A DNA stretch of 64,000 bases from Mesorhizobium sp. (GCA_004020315.1 SAQG01000024.1:26530-90529); one strand, 5' to 3'. Shown: positions 16,947 to 25,348, counted from the first letter of the stretch. Made by a program: numbers and translations. Notes: generated from the sequence alone by a model not told the origin.

Positions 16947-17810
16947 GTGATCCGTTACGCGAAACCCACCACGGTCGACGAGGCGCTCGCGTTGCTTAGC
17001 GAGGCTCCGTGGCGCATCCTCGCCGGCGGCACCGATTTCTACCCGGCACAAGGGGCCAAGCCTTTCCGCGAAAATGTCCTCGACATCAACGGTCTGGCAA
17101 CGCTGCGCGGCATCGCTGAAACCGACAGCCATTGGATCGTCGGCGCGCGCACGACCTGGTCCGATCTCGTCCGTCATCCGCTGCCGGCGGCTTTCGATGC
17201 GCTGAAGCAGGCGGCGCGGGAAGTCGGCTCCGTGCAGATCCAGAACGTCGCCTCGGTCGCCGGCAATCTCTGTAATGCCTCTCCGGCCGCCGACGGCGTG
17301 CCGGCGCTGCTCGTGCTTGATGCCGAGGTCGAACTGCGCTCGCTGGCGATGGTCCGCCATCTGCCGCTGGAAAAATTCATCCTGGGAAACCGCCGCACGG
17401 AACTGCAGCCGGGCGAAATGGTCACCGCCATCCGCGTGCCGAAAAACGCGGCCACCGGCACGTCGGCTTTTGTGAAGCTCGGCGCGCGCCGCTATCTCGT
17501 CATTTCCATCGCCATGGCGGCGGCCCGCTTGACCATTAAGGATGGCGTCGTCAGCAACGCCGCCGTCGCCGTCGGCGCCTGTTCGGCGGTCGCCAGGCGT
17601 CTTGCAAGTGTCGAAGCAGCTTTGCGCAGCCTCCCGGTCAACGACGCTCTCGTCGGTGCGGTGCAGTCCGCACCGATGGACGAGCTTTCGCCGATCGACG
17701 ATGTGCGCGGCAGCGCCGAATACCGGCTGGACGCGGCGCGCGAGATCGTCGCCCGCGCCGTGCTCGGTGCCGCGGGTCACGCGCCAACGGAAAGGGTGGC
17801 GGCGGCATGA
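16947..17810 (+). CDS. Molybdenum hydroxylase FAD-binding subunit
   Basis: A 287-residue FAD-binding subunit of the xanthine dehydrogenase family (CoxM/NdhF type). FAD-binding motifs are visible at ILAGGTDFYP (residues 24-33) and VASVAGNLCNASPAAD (about 101-116), followed by a CO-dehydrogenase flavoprotein C-terminal domain. I chose the GTG at 16947, which has GGAAGG seven bases upstream; a longer open frame upstream crosses the promoter and cannot be coding. It overlaps the next gene by four bases. It would pass electrons from the [2Fe-2S] centres to an acceptor. Compared with human-type xanthine dehydrogenase, the flavin domain is a separate chain encoded first. Confidence 0.9.
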   Translation: MIRYAKPTTVDEALALLSEAPWRILAGGTDFYPAQGAKPFRENVLDINGLATLRGIAETDSHWIVGARTTWSDLVRHPLPAAFDALKQAAREVGSVQIQNVASVAGNLCNASPAADGVPALLVLDAEVELRSLAMVRHLPLEKFILGNRRTELQPGEMVTAIRVPKNAATGTSAFVKLGARRYLVISIAMAAARLTIKDGVVSNAAVAVGACSAVARRLASVEAALRSLPVNDALVGAVQSAPMDELSPIDDVRGSAEYRLDAAREIVARAVLGAAGHAPTERVAAA

Positions 17811-17911
17811 GCAAAGCTCAGACTGACATGACCGAAGCTCGGCCTGGCATGAGCAAAGCTCAGCCTGGCATGAGCGGAGCTCAGCCTGGCATGAGCGGAG
17901 CTCAGCCTGGC
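17807..17911 (+). repeat. Five 21-bp tandem repeats inside the 5' end of the hydroxylase gene
   Basis: Five consecutive 21-base units encode MSKAQTD, MTEARPG, MSKAQPG, MSGAQPG and MSGAQPG; a sixth partial unit leads into MSMERAD. Each unit starts with ATG and keeps the reading frame, so copy-number changes would not disrupt the protein but would change how many start codons precede the folded domain. The repeat precedes the beginning of the [2Fe-2S] domain. Confidence 0.9.
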
Positions 17912-20665
17912 ATGAGCATGGAACGCGCCGACATCGCCTTCGAGGTCAACGGCGCTGCCGTTTCTGTCTGCGTGCCGCCGGTTCGCCGTCTGTCTTCGGT
18001 GCTGCGTGACGAATTGCGGCTGACCGGCACCAAGGTCGGCTGCGACGCCGGCGACTGCGGCGCCTGCACGGTGCTCGTCGATGGCGAACCCGTCTGCGCC
18101 TGCCTCATGTCTGCGGCATCTGCCGCCGGCACCGTGGTGACCACGGTCGAGGGTCTCGCCAACGGCAGATTGTCGGCACTGCAGGCTTCGTTCCTCGACC
18201 ATGGCGCGGCGCAATGCGGCATCTGTACACCCGGCCTGCTGGTCGCGGCGACAGCGCTTCTGGACAGCAACCCCAATCCAACCGAGGCTGAAACCCAGGA
18301 TGCACTGGGCGGCGTCCTGTGCCGCTGCACCGGCTACCGGAAGATCGTCGCGGCAGTGATGGATGCGTCGCGCCATGCCGACAGCCTCGATTTCCGTTTG
18401 CCTCGGTCCGGCTGCGCCGTCGGTTCGTCTCCGATCAGGCTCGACGGCCTGCCGAAAGTCACCGGCGACGAAAAATTCGGCGGCGATTCCTTTCCGGCCG
18501 ATGCGCTGGCGGTGCTGGTGGTCCGCTCGCCGCATTATCGCGCCCGTTTCGCCTTCGGCGATCTCGACGCCTGGGCGAAAGCCCATTCCGGCATCGTCGG
18601 CGTCTTCACCGCTGCCGACATTCCGGGAAAGAACTGCTTCGGCGTCATTGCGCCTTTCGCGGATCAGCCGGCTTTGGCCGAAGGTTTTTCGCGTTTTCGC
18701 GGCGAGGCGGTGGCGCTGGTTGCCGGCGAGCGCGAGGCCATTCTCGATCTCGACCTTTCGGATTTTCCCGTTCGTTGGACCGAACTGCCGCATGTCTTGC
18801 AGCCTTGCGAGGCGCAAGCCGGCGGCGTGCAACTGATCCACGTGAATCGGCCGGCAAACCTCCTCACCACCGGCTTTGTCGAGCGCGGTGATCCCGAAGC
18901 CGCGCTTGCGGGCGCTGCCTTTACCGTTTCCGGCGCCGTCGACACGTCCTATGTCGAGCACGCCTATATCGAGCCGGAAGCCGGCTATGCCTATATGGAC
19001 GGCGACACGCTCGTCGTCGTCGCCTGCACGCAGGCGCCCTACATGGACCGCGATGACGTGGCAAAGGTACTTGGTCTTGCCGTCGACAAGGTGCGTATCG
19101 TGCCGACCGCCACCGGCGGCGGCTTCGGCTCCAAGCTCGATGTGTCGGTGCAGCCGCTGATCGGTCTGGTCGCCATGAAGACCGGGCGGCCGGCAGCACT
19201 CGCCTATACCCGTCATGAATCGATGATCTCGACCACCAAGCGTCATCCCGCCGAGATGAAGGCGACCATCGGCGCCGATGCCGATGGTCGCGTCACCGGC
19301 ATGGTCTTTGCAGGCGATTTCAACACCGGCGCTTACGCGAGCTGGGGACCCACTGTCGCCAACCGCGTGCCGGTGCACGCCTCCGGCCCGTATGCAACGC
19401 CGAACTATCGTGCCGAAGGCCGCGCCATCCACACAAATGGCCCGATCTCCGGCGCCTTCCGCGGTTTCGGCGTGCCGCAGGCGACGATCATGCAGGAGAC
19501 GCTCTATGACGAGCTGGCCGAAAAACTTGGGCTGGATCGGCTCGATTTTCGTTTAAAAAACTGCCTTCGTAACGGATCCGAAACAGTTACCGGCCAGAGG
19601 CTGGAAGTCGGCGTCGGCATCGCCGAGTGCCTTGAAGCGCTGCAGCCGCACTGGATGCGTGCGCTTGTCGATGCGGATACATTCAATAGGACCAATGAAA
19701 CCTGGAAACGCGGCGTCGGTGTCGCCTCCTGCTGGTATGGTTGCGGCAACACTTCGCTGCCCAATCCGTCGACCATCAGGGTCGGCATCTCCGCCTCGGG
19801 CGATGTCGTCCTGCATCAAGGTGCTGTCGATATCGGGCAAGGCTCGAACACGGTTATTGCCCAGATCTGCGCCGATGCGCTTGGCTTGCCGCTCGAAAAA
19901 TTCCGGCTGGAAAGCGCCGACACGGCGATCACGCCGGACGCCGGCAAGACGTCTGCTTCGCGTCAGACCTTCGTGACCGGCAAGGCGGCCGAAAAGGCCG
20001 GCCGCGCCTTGCGCGAAACCATGCTGCGCTTCGCCAATGTATCGGAGAAGGCGGCGATCGCTCTGGATGGCACAAGCCTGATCATCCGCGAGGGCGAAGC
20101 GACACGCCATATCGATTTGTCCACGCTGGAGGCCGATGCCGATGGCTTGGTCTTCCGCGCCGAGGAAAGCTACGATCCGCCGACGCAGCCGCTCGACGCC
20201 AAGGGCCAGGGCAAGCCCTATGCCGTCTATGGCTACGGCGCGCAGATCGCCGAACTGGAGGTCGACCTCAAGCTCGGTACGGTCAAGCTGATCAAGATCA
20301 CCGCGGCGCACGATGTCGGCAAGGCGATCAATCCGCTGCTCGCCGAAGGCCAGATCGAGGGCGGCATCGCGCAAGGCATCGGCATGGCGCTGATGGAGGA
20401 GTACATCCCCGGCCGCACTGAGAATCTGCACGACTATCTGATCCCGACCATCGGCGACGTGCCGCCGATCGAGACCATCCTGATCGAAGTTCCGGATCCG
20501 GAAGGACCCTTTGGCGCCAAGGGTCTGGGCGAACACGTGCTGATCCCGACGGCTCCGGCGATCCTCAATGCCATCCGTCATGCCACCGGCGTCCTGGTTA
20601 CCAAAGTTCCGGCGACGCCGAGCCGCATCCGCGCCGCGATACGCGACAAGGAGGCGCGCCGATGA
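17807..20665 (+). CDS. Fused [2Fe-2S]/molybdopterin hydroxylase chain
   Basis: A 952-residue fusion of the small iron-sulphur subunit and large catalytic subunit of a xanthine-dehydrogenase-family enzyme. The plant-type cluster is Cys79, Cys84, Cys87 and Cys99 (GCDAGDCGACTVLVDGEP...). The second cluster is Cys137, Cys140, Cys172 and Cys174 (QCGIC, LCRCTGY). From about residue 205 the molybdenum domain follows, with TATGGGFGSKLD, GAFRGFGVPQ and the base-catalytic glutamate near 909 in GAKGLGE. Such enzymes hydroxylate N-heterocycles with water. The next gene is a 6-hydroxynicotinate-reductase homologue, so nicotinate C6-hydroxylation is the leading guess. True start could be any of several repeated ATGs; the conserved part begins near ATG 17912. 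Confidence 0.9.
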   Translation: MSKAQTDMTEARPGMSKAQPGMSGAQPGMSGAQPGMSMERADIAFEVNGAAVSVCVPPVRRLSSVLRDELRLTGTKVGCDAGDCGACTVLVDGEPVCACLMSAASAAGTVVTTVEGLANGRLSALQASFLDHGAAQCGICTPGLLVAATALLDSNPNPTEAETQDALGGVLCRCTGYRKIVAAVMDASRHADSLDFRLPRSGCAVGSSPIRLDGLPKVTGDEKFGGDSFPADALAVLVVRSPHYRARFAFGDLDAWAKAHSGIVGVFTAADIPGKNCFGVIAPFADQPALAEGFSRFRGEAVALVAGEREAILDLDLSDFPVRWTELPHVLQPCEAQAGGVQLIHVNRPANLLTTGFVERGDPEAALAGAAFTVSGAVDTSYVEHAYIEPEAGYAYMDGDTLVVVACTQAPYMDRDDVAKVLGLAVDKVRIVPTATGGGFGSKLDVSVQPLIGLVAMKTGRPAALAYTRHESMISTTKRHPAEMKATIGADADGRVTGMVFAGDFNTGAYASWGPTVANRVPVHASGPYATPNYRAEGRAIHTNGPISGAFRGFGVPQATIMQETLYDELAEKLGLDRLDFRLKNCLRNGSETVTGQRLEVGVGIAECLEALQPHWMRALVDADTFNRTNETWKRGVGVASCWYGCGNTSLPNPSTIRVGISASGDVVLHQGAVDIGQGSNTVIAQICADALGLPLEKFRLESADTAITPDAGKTSASRQTFVTGKAAEKAGRALRETMLRFANVSEKAAIALDGTSLIIREGEATRHIDLSTLEADADGLVFRAEESYDPPTQPLDAKGQGKPYAVYGYGAQIAELEVDLKLGTVKLIKITAAHDVGKAINPLLAEGQIEGGIAQGIGMALMEEYIPGRTENLHDYLIPTIGDVPPIETILIEVPDPEGPFGAKGLGEHVLIPTAPAILNAIRHATGVLVTKVPATPSRIRAAIRDKEARR

Positions 20666-22203
20666 GCGAGCTTGCCGAACGCTTCGAGACGCATGATCCC
20701 GGCGAGAAGCAGGTGGCGGAAAAAATCCGCTGCGATGCCTGCCCGGTCATGTGCTACATCGCCGACGGCCGCACCGGCGCCTGCGACCGCTACGGCAATG
20801 TCGGCGGCAGGATCGTGCGGATGGATCCGCTGACCATCCTCGACCATGCGACTGAGACCGGCGGCGCTGTCGTGCCCTTCGTTGCCGAAGGTCAGGCCTG
20901 GGACGGCGAACTGGTCAACACCGGCCGCCGCTTCGTCACCGCGATCGGCGCCGGTACCACCTATCCCGACTACAAGCCGGCGCCTTTCATCGTCAGCCAG
21001 GAGGTCGAAGGCGTCGATCTCGTCACCGTCGTCACCGAGGGCATCTTCTCCTACTGCGGCGTCAAGGTGAAGATCGACACCGACCGTCATATCGGTCCCG
21101 AAACCGCGACCGTCCGCGCGGCGGGCGAGGCGATCGGCCATGTCACGACAGGCGAATACGGCTCGCAGATGCTGTCGCTGGGCGGCGTGCACCATTTGAC
21201 CGGCGGCTCAAAAGCCGAAGGCCGCGCTACCTGCGATGCGCTGCTCAATCTGTGCAACCGCAAGCCGGTCGAACTCACTATCGACGGCGGCGCTGCGGTC
21301 ATTGTCGAAGCCGGCAAGCCGCCGGTCATCGACGGCAGCCTTGAACATCGCATGCGCGTCGGCTGCGGCTCGGCCACCATCGGCATGTTCGCCACCCAGT
21401 GGCGCGGCCTGGTCGACGAGGTGGTGGTTGTCGACGACCACATCACCGGCGTCGTCTCCGAACACCAGGCGGGCAAGGTGCTGGGCTGGCAGGATACCGG
21501 TATCAAGATCATCGGCCGCCGTTCGACGCCGGGCCGCTATTTCAAGGTCTCCGAGCCCGGCCTCGGCTGGGGCGGCACCAGCATTTCCGACCCGCTGTCG
21601 ATCCTTGGCGAGTGGAACGCGAAAAAAGGCGCGCGTCCCGGCCTGTCGCTGCTCATGGTCTCGACCACCGGCGAGCAGTTCGCCTATTACGAGCTCGACG
21701 ACGCGTTGAAGCCGGTCCACAAACCGTTCCCAGAGCGACTGCAGAAATCTGTCGGCCTGATCGAGGAAAATTGCGAGCCGGCGCTGTGCACCGTGCTGTT
21801 CGTCGGCGGTGCCGGCGGCTCGCTGCGCGCCGGCGTCACCGAGAACCCGGTCAATCTGACCCGCTCGGTGCAGAGCCTGACGACTTATGTGACGGTTGGC
21901 GGCGCGCCGGTCTATGTCTGGCCGGGCGGCGGCATCACGCTGATGGTCGATGTCACCCGCGTGCCGGAAAACGCCTTCGGCTATGTGCCGACGCCGGCGC
22001 TGGTGGCGCCGATCGAGTTCACCCTCCGCCGCGACGACTATATCAGGCTCGGCGGCTACGAAGCCGAGATCCGCAGCGTTGACGACATTCTCGCCAAAGG
22101 CGGCGAATATCTCAACCCGCGCCGCGGCACGGCTGCGCCGGCCAGCAATCCGTGGCCGCCGCTGGCACAGTTGCGGCGCGCAGCGGGCAATGGGGCCAAG
22201 TGA
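20662..22203 (+). CDS. 6-hydroxynicotinate reductase homologue
   Basis: A 513-residue protein that I recognise as related to 6-hydroxynicotinate reductase (Hnr) of Eubacterium barkeri, which reduces 6-hydroxynicotinate to 1,4,5,6-tetrahydro-6-oxonicotinate. The characterised enzyme carries covalent flavin, one [2Fe-2S] and two [4Fe-4S] clusters. Here an N-terminal cysteine set, C24-x2-C27-x3-C31-x9-C41, fits an iron-sulphur cluster. Six more cysteines lie at 132, 191, 198, 235, 371 and 376. A Gly/Ser/Ala/Thr patch, GCGSATIG at 234-241, is a conceivable flavin-attachment region but does not match the known S/T-G-A-T motif exactly. ATGA overlap with the upstream gene. The substrate in this organism is inferred. 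Confidence 0.8.
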   Translation: MSELAERFETHDPGEKQVAEKIRCDACPVMCYIADGRTGACDRYGNVGGRIVRMDPLTILDHATETGGAVVPFVAEGQAWDGELVNTGRRFVTAIGAGTTYPDYKPAPFIVSQEVEGVDLVTVVTEGIFSYCGVKVKIDTDRHIGPETATVRAAGEAIGHVTTGEYGSQMLSLGGVHHLTGGSKAEGRATCDALLNLCNRKPVELTIDGGAAVIVEAGKPPVIDGSLEHRMRVGCGSATIGMFATQWRGLVDEVVVVDDHITGVVSEHQAGKVLGWQDTGIKIIGRRSTPGRYFKVSEPGLGWGGTSISDPLSILGEWNAKKGARPGLSLLMVSTTGEQFAYYELDDALKPVHKPFPERLQKSVGLIEENCEPALCTVLFVGGAGGSLRAGVTENPVNLTRSVQSLTTYVTVGGAPVYVWPGGGITLMVDVTRVPENAFGYVPTPALVAPIEFTLRRDDYIRLGGYEAEIRSVDDILAKGGEYLNPRRGTAAPASNPWPPLAQLRRAAGNGAK

Positions 22204-23084
22204 TGAGCGGCCCGCAGGCACATTGGCTTGAGGACGGCCGGCGGCTTCACCTCAATCATGGCCCGATCGACCTGATCATCGAAGCATTTGGCGATGCGGA
22301 CGAATGCCGCGCCGCCTATGGCCAGGCGGTGGCGCGCTTTCAAACAATCCTGCCGGAGCTCGTCGACGAACTGCCAGAACTGCGCCGCCCGGCCTGCTCG
22401 CGGCCACGTGCTTTCGCTGGCCTGACCGCGCGCCGCATGGAAGCGGCGGTTGTTCCGCTGGCGAAACAATTCATCACGCCGATGGCTGCGGTCGCCGGTT
22501 CGGTAGCCGACGAAATGCTTGGCGCACTGCTGGCCGGCCGCCGGCTCGATCGCGCCTATGTCAACAATGGCGGCGACAGCGCGATTCATCTCGGCAGCGG
22601 CCGGTCTATGAGCCTTGCCATTGCCGGAACGGGTCATGGATTGGCTGACCGGATCACGATCCGCGCCGAAGACGGGATCTGCGGCGTCGCGACAAGCGGC
22701 TGGCGCGGCCGTTCCTTTTCGCTCGGCATCGCCGACGCCGTCACGGTGCTGGCGCGGACGGGTGCTGAAGCCGATGCCGCCGCGACCCTGATCGCCAACG
22801 CCGTTGACCTGCCCGGTCATTCTGCCATCGAGCGCGTGCCGGCGCGCGATCTGGCGCCGGACAGCGATCTTGGCGATCGTCTGGTCACCCAAGCCGTCGG
22901 TGCGCTTTCCGCCAGCGAAATCGCCGCCGCGCTGGACAGCGGACTCGCCGTCGCCGAAGAGTTTCGGCGACACGGCCTGATTGCCGCTTCGGCGCTGTTC
23001 CTTGCCGGTCAGGCAGGGGTCGCCGGCCCTATGGCGCTCGCTGCAACCAACGAGAAACCAAGGAAGGAAATTGCCCATGCCTGA
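22203..23084 (+). CDS. UPF0280 family protein, ApbE superfamily
   Basis: A 293-residue protein of the UPF0280 family, which is grouped with the ApbE superfamily of FAD:protein FMN transferases. Motifs that parallel ApbE are visible: NNGGD (121-125), GVATSG (161-166) and a distal ADAAAT (190-195) following IADAVTVLA, corresponding to the flavin-site Gly-Gly-Asp, the ATSG loop and the Mg-binding Asp/Thr of ApbE. No lipoprotein or Tat signal is seen, so it would act in the cytoplasm. The ATG at 22203 shares one base with the upstream stop. Its place directly after the reductase suggests it installs or handles that enzyme's covalent flavin. This role is an inference. Confidence 0.8.
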   Translation: MSGPQAHWLEDGRRLHLNHGPIDLIIEAFGDADECRAAYGQAVARFQTILPELVDELPELRRPACSRPRAFAGLTARRMEAAVVPLAKQFITPMAAVAGSVADEMLGALLAGRRLDRAYVNNGGDSAIHLGSGRSMSLAIAGTGHGLADRITIRAEDGICGVATSGWRGRSFSLGIADAVTVLARTGAEADAAATLIANAVDLPGHSAIERVPARDLAPDSDLGDRLVTQAVGALSASEIAAALDSGLAVAEEFRRHGLIAASALFLAGQAGVAGPMALAATNEKPRKEIAHA

Positions 23085-23661
23085 GTTTGCGATCCGCAAG
23101 GTTGCCGTGCTGACCGAAGAGATATTTCACGAGGGCGGGCCGGTGGCAAAGGTGCCGCGCCGCCGCGCTGCCGCCATGGCTGTGGTGAACAACCCGTTCG
23201 CCGGCCGCTACGTGGAAGAGCTGCAGGGCGCCATGGAGGATCTGAAGCCGCTCGGGCTGCTGCTCTCCGACAAGCTCATCGCCGCATTGGGTGGCGCCGT
23301 GAAACAGATCGACGGCTACGGCAAGGGCGCCATCGTTGGTATCGCCGGCGAGCTGGAACATGGCGCGCTGTGGCATGTGCCTGGCGGCTATGCCATGCGC
23401 GAGCGGCTCGGCGATGCCAAGGCGATCGTACCATCGGCAAAGAAGGTCGGCGCCTTCGGCGCGCGGCTCGACGTGCCGCTCGGGCACATCAACGCCGCCT
23501 ATGTGCGCAGCCATTTCGATGCCATGGAGGTCGGCATCAGCGACGGGCCTCGTCCCGACGAGATCCTGTTCTGCCTCGCCATGACCTGCGGCCCGCGCGT
23601 GCACGACCGCATGGGCGGCCTCGCGGCGAAAGACATCAAAGCATGGGACGGACTGCGGTGA
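23077..23661 (+). CDS. PF06684 'amino acid synthesis' family protein
   Basis: A 194-residue protein of the family once called DUF1185. Known structures of this family show a trimeric fold related to Bacillus chorismate mutase, and no reaction is established. Start at ATG 23077, with AGGAAGG upstream, overlapping the UPF0280 gene by eight bases. The sequence has conserved-looking stretches (AVVNNPFAGRYVEEL, LEHGALWHVPGGYAMRE, GPRPDEILFCLAMTCGPR) but no recognised catalytic motif or membrane segment. Its position after the reductase and flavin-transferase-like genes suggests a later step, perhaps ring opening or isomerisation of the reduced heterocycle, but that is speculation. Confidence 0.8.
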   Translation: MPEFAIRKVAVLTEEIFHEGGPVAKVPRRRAAAMAVVNNPFAGRYVEELQGAMEDLKPLGLLLSDKLIAALGGAVKQIDGYGKGAIVGIAGELEHGALWHVPGGYAMRERLGDAKAIVPSAKKVGAFGARLDVPLGHINAAYVRSHFDAMEVGISDGPRPDEILFCLAMTCGPRVHDRMGGLAAKDIKAWDGLR

Positions 23662-24119
23662 GCGCCGAAGACGTCAAGCTCAAGCTTGTGGCCGCCGAGG
23701 AGCCCGACGAAAACGATTACCGCTTGCAGGAGCAGGTCGGCTTCATCCTGCGCAAGGCGCACCAGCGCCATGTCTCGATCTTCGCAGCGCATATCGCCGA
23801 CCTGACGCCGCCGCAATTCGCCGCTTTGGCCAAATTGCACGACGTCGGCGAGACCTCGCAGAACCAGCTTGGCAACCTGATCGCCATGGATGCGGCGACG
23901 GTGAAAGGCGTCATCGACCGGCTCAAGGCGCGCGGCCTGGTCGAGCTTTCCAAGCATGAGGTCGACAAAAGACGCCTGCTGGTCAATCTGACCGCTGAGG
24001 GCCGCGATGCCGTCGAGCGGCTGATCCCGATCGCCCGCGACATCACGGAGGAAACGCTGGCGCCGCTTTCCGCCAAGGAGGTCGCCATTTTCATGAAGCT
24101 TTTGGCCAAGCTGACGTGA
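23658..24119 (+). CDS. MarR family transcriptional regulator
   Basis: A 153-residue MarR-type regulator. The winged helix-turn-helix is seen in TSQNQLGNLIAMDAATVKGV and the wing in KHEVDKRRLLVNLTAEG. The GTG start at 23658 overlaps the preceding stop (GTGA); an in-frame ATG at 23643 is an alternative. It is the last gene of the operon, a usual place for an autoregulating repressor, and a dyad overlaps the operon promoter at 16856-16871. MarR proteins of this group respond to aromatic acids and related molecules. The pathway substrate or intermediate is the likely inducer, by inference. Confidence 0.9.
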   Translation: MSAEDVKLKLVAAEEPDENDYRLQEQVGFILRKAHQRHVSIFAAHIADLTPPQFAALAKLHDVGETSQNQLGNLIAMDAATVKGVIDRLKARGLVELSKHEVDKRRLLVNLTAEGRDAVERLIPIARDITEETLAPLSAKEVAIFMKLLAKLT

Positions 24120-24149
24120 ACACGGCCTTGGTAAGCGCTGCCCCTCACA

Positions 24150-24335
24150 TGCCTGCCGCATCCTCCGTAGAACGGGGAGAGGGACCCGTCATTGATCAGC
24201 AGCGTCAGCACCGCGCCCACTCACTCCCGCGGGGTCGGCGACTGGCGAAAGTCGTGATGACGGCCAATCCTTAACCGGGGAGGTGTCCGGCAGGCCAGAG
24301 GGGGTGCGAGGGATCGCTACAGAACGACTTTCCAG
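24150..24335. repeat. Degenerate interspersed repeat filling an intergenic gap
   Basis: The 227-base gap after the MarR gene contains AACGGGGAGAGGGACC, GTGTCCGGCAGGCCAGAGG and GGGGTGCGAGGGATCGCTAC, elements I associate with a common Mesorhizobium intergenic repeat. It aligns in part with 8235-8300 and 11195-11275. I see no gene or clear terminator in it. Confidence 0.45.
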
Positions 24336-24346
24336 CCGTGCCGCTA

Positions 24347-25348
24347 TCAGGCCGCTTCCGACAGCGATTTGTGGGCCTCGGCCAGGATCTCGAAGGATCG
24401 CACCCGCGCTGCGTGGTCGAAAATCTGCGCGGTGACCATCAGCTCGTCGGCGCCGGTGCGCTGCACGAACGCCTCGATGCCTTGCCTGACCGTTTCCGGG
24501 GCGCCGACGACGGCGCAGGACAGCGCCTGGCCAAGCATGGTTTTGGCCATCGGGTCGAGGTCGCGCTCATATCCCTCGACCGGCGGCGGCAATCGGCCGG
24601 GCCGGCCGGTGCGTAGATTGACGAAGGCCTGCTGCAGCGAGGTGAACAGCAGCCGCGCCTCGGCGTCGGAGGGCGCCGCGAACACGTTGAGACCGAGCAT
24701 GACATAAGGCTTGTCGAGCTGCTTCGACGGCTGGAAGCGCGAGCGGTAGATCTCCAGTGCGTGGTCGAGTTCGGCCGGTGCGAAATGCGAGGCGAAGGCG
24801 TAGGGCAGGCCGAGCATGGCGGCTAGCTGCGCGCCATAGAGGCTCGAGCCCAGGATCCAGATCGGCACCTGCTCGCCCTCGCCGGGCACGGCGCGGATAC
24901 GCTGACCGTCTTCGGCTGGCTGGAAATAGCCCATCAGCTCGACGACATCCTGCGGGAAACTGTCTGCGCCGGCTTCGAGGTTGCGGCGCAGCGCGCGCGC
25001 CGTGCCCATGTCGGTGCCCGGCGCTCGGCCGAGGCCGAGGTCGATGCGGCCTGGATGCAACGCGTTAAGCGTGCCGAACTGCTCGGCGATGACCAGCGGC
25101 GAATGGTTGGGCAGCATGATGCCGCCGGCGCCGACGCGTATCGTCCTGGTACCGCCGGCGACGTGAGCAATGACGACGGAGGTGGCGGCGCTGGCGATGC
25201 CCGGCATGTTGTGATGCTCGGCCAGCCAATAGCGCTTGTATCCCAGCCGCTCGGCATGGCGGGCGAGATCAAGCGAATTGGCGAGTGATTGCGAAGCGTT
25301 GCTGTTTTCGACGATCGGCGACAGGTCGAGAACGGAAAGAGCGGTCAT
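24347..25348 (-). CDS. LLM class flavin-dependent oxidoreductase, MsnO8-like
   Basis: A 333-residue luciferase-like monooxygenase of the MsnO8 family, a TIM-barrel enzyme using reduced FMN. The N-terminal pattern LSVLDLSPI, then SLDLARHAERLGYKRYWLAEHHN, and the GGIMLPNHSPLVIAEQFGTL segment are typical. The ATG at 25348 is followed by this conserved start; a longer reading from 25408 adds 20 residues without a ribosome site. It stands alone, convergent with the MarR operon. Substrate unknown, as for most of the family. Another LLM enzyme is encoded 1.4 kb away on the same strand, but the two belong to different subfamilies. Confidence 0.88.
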   Translation of the reverse strand: MTALSVLDLSPIVENSNASQSLANSLDLARHAERLGYKRYWLAEHHNMPGIASAATSVVIAHVAGGTRTIRVGAGGIMLPNHSPLVIAEQFGTLNALHPGRIDLGLGRAPGTDMGTARALRRNLEAGADSFPQDVVELMGYFQPAEDGQRIRAVPGEGEQVPIWILGSSLYGAQLAAMLGLPYAFASHFAPAELDHALEIYRSRFQPSKQLDKPYVMLGLNVFAAPSDAEARLLFTSLQQAFVNLRTGRPGRLPPPVEGYERDLDPMAKTMLGQALSCAVVGAPETVRQGIEAFVQRTGADELMVTAQIFDHAARVRSFEILAEAHKSLSEAA

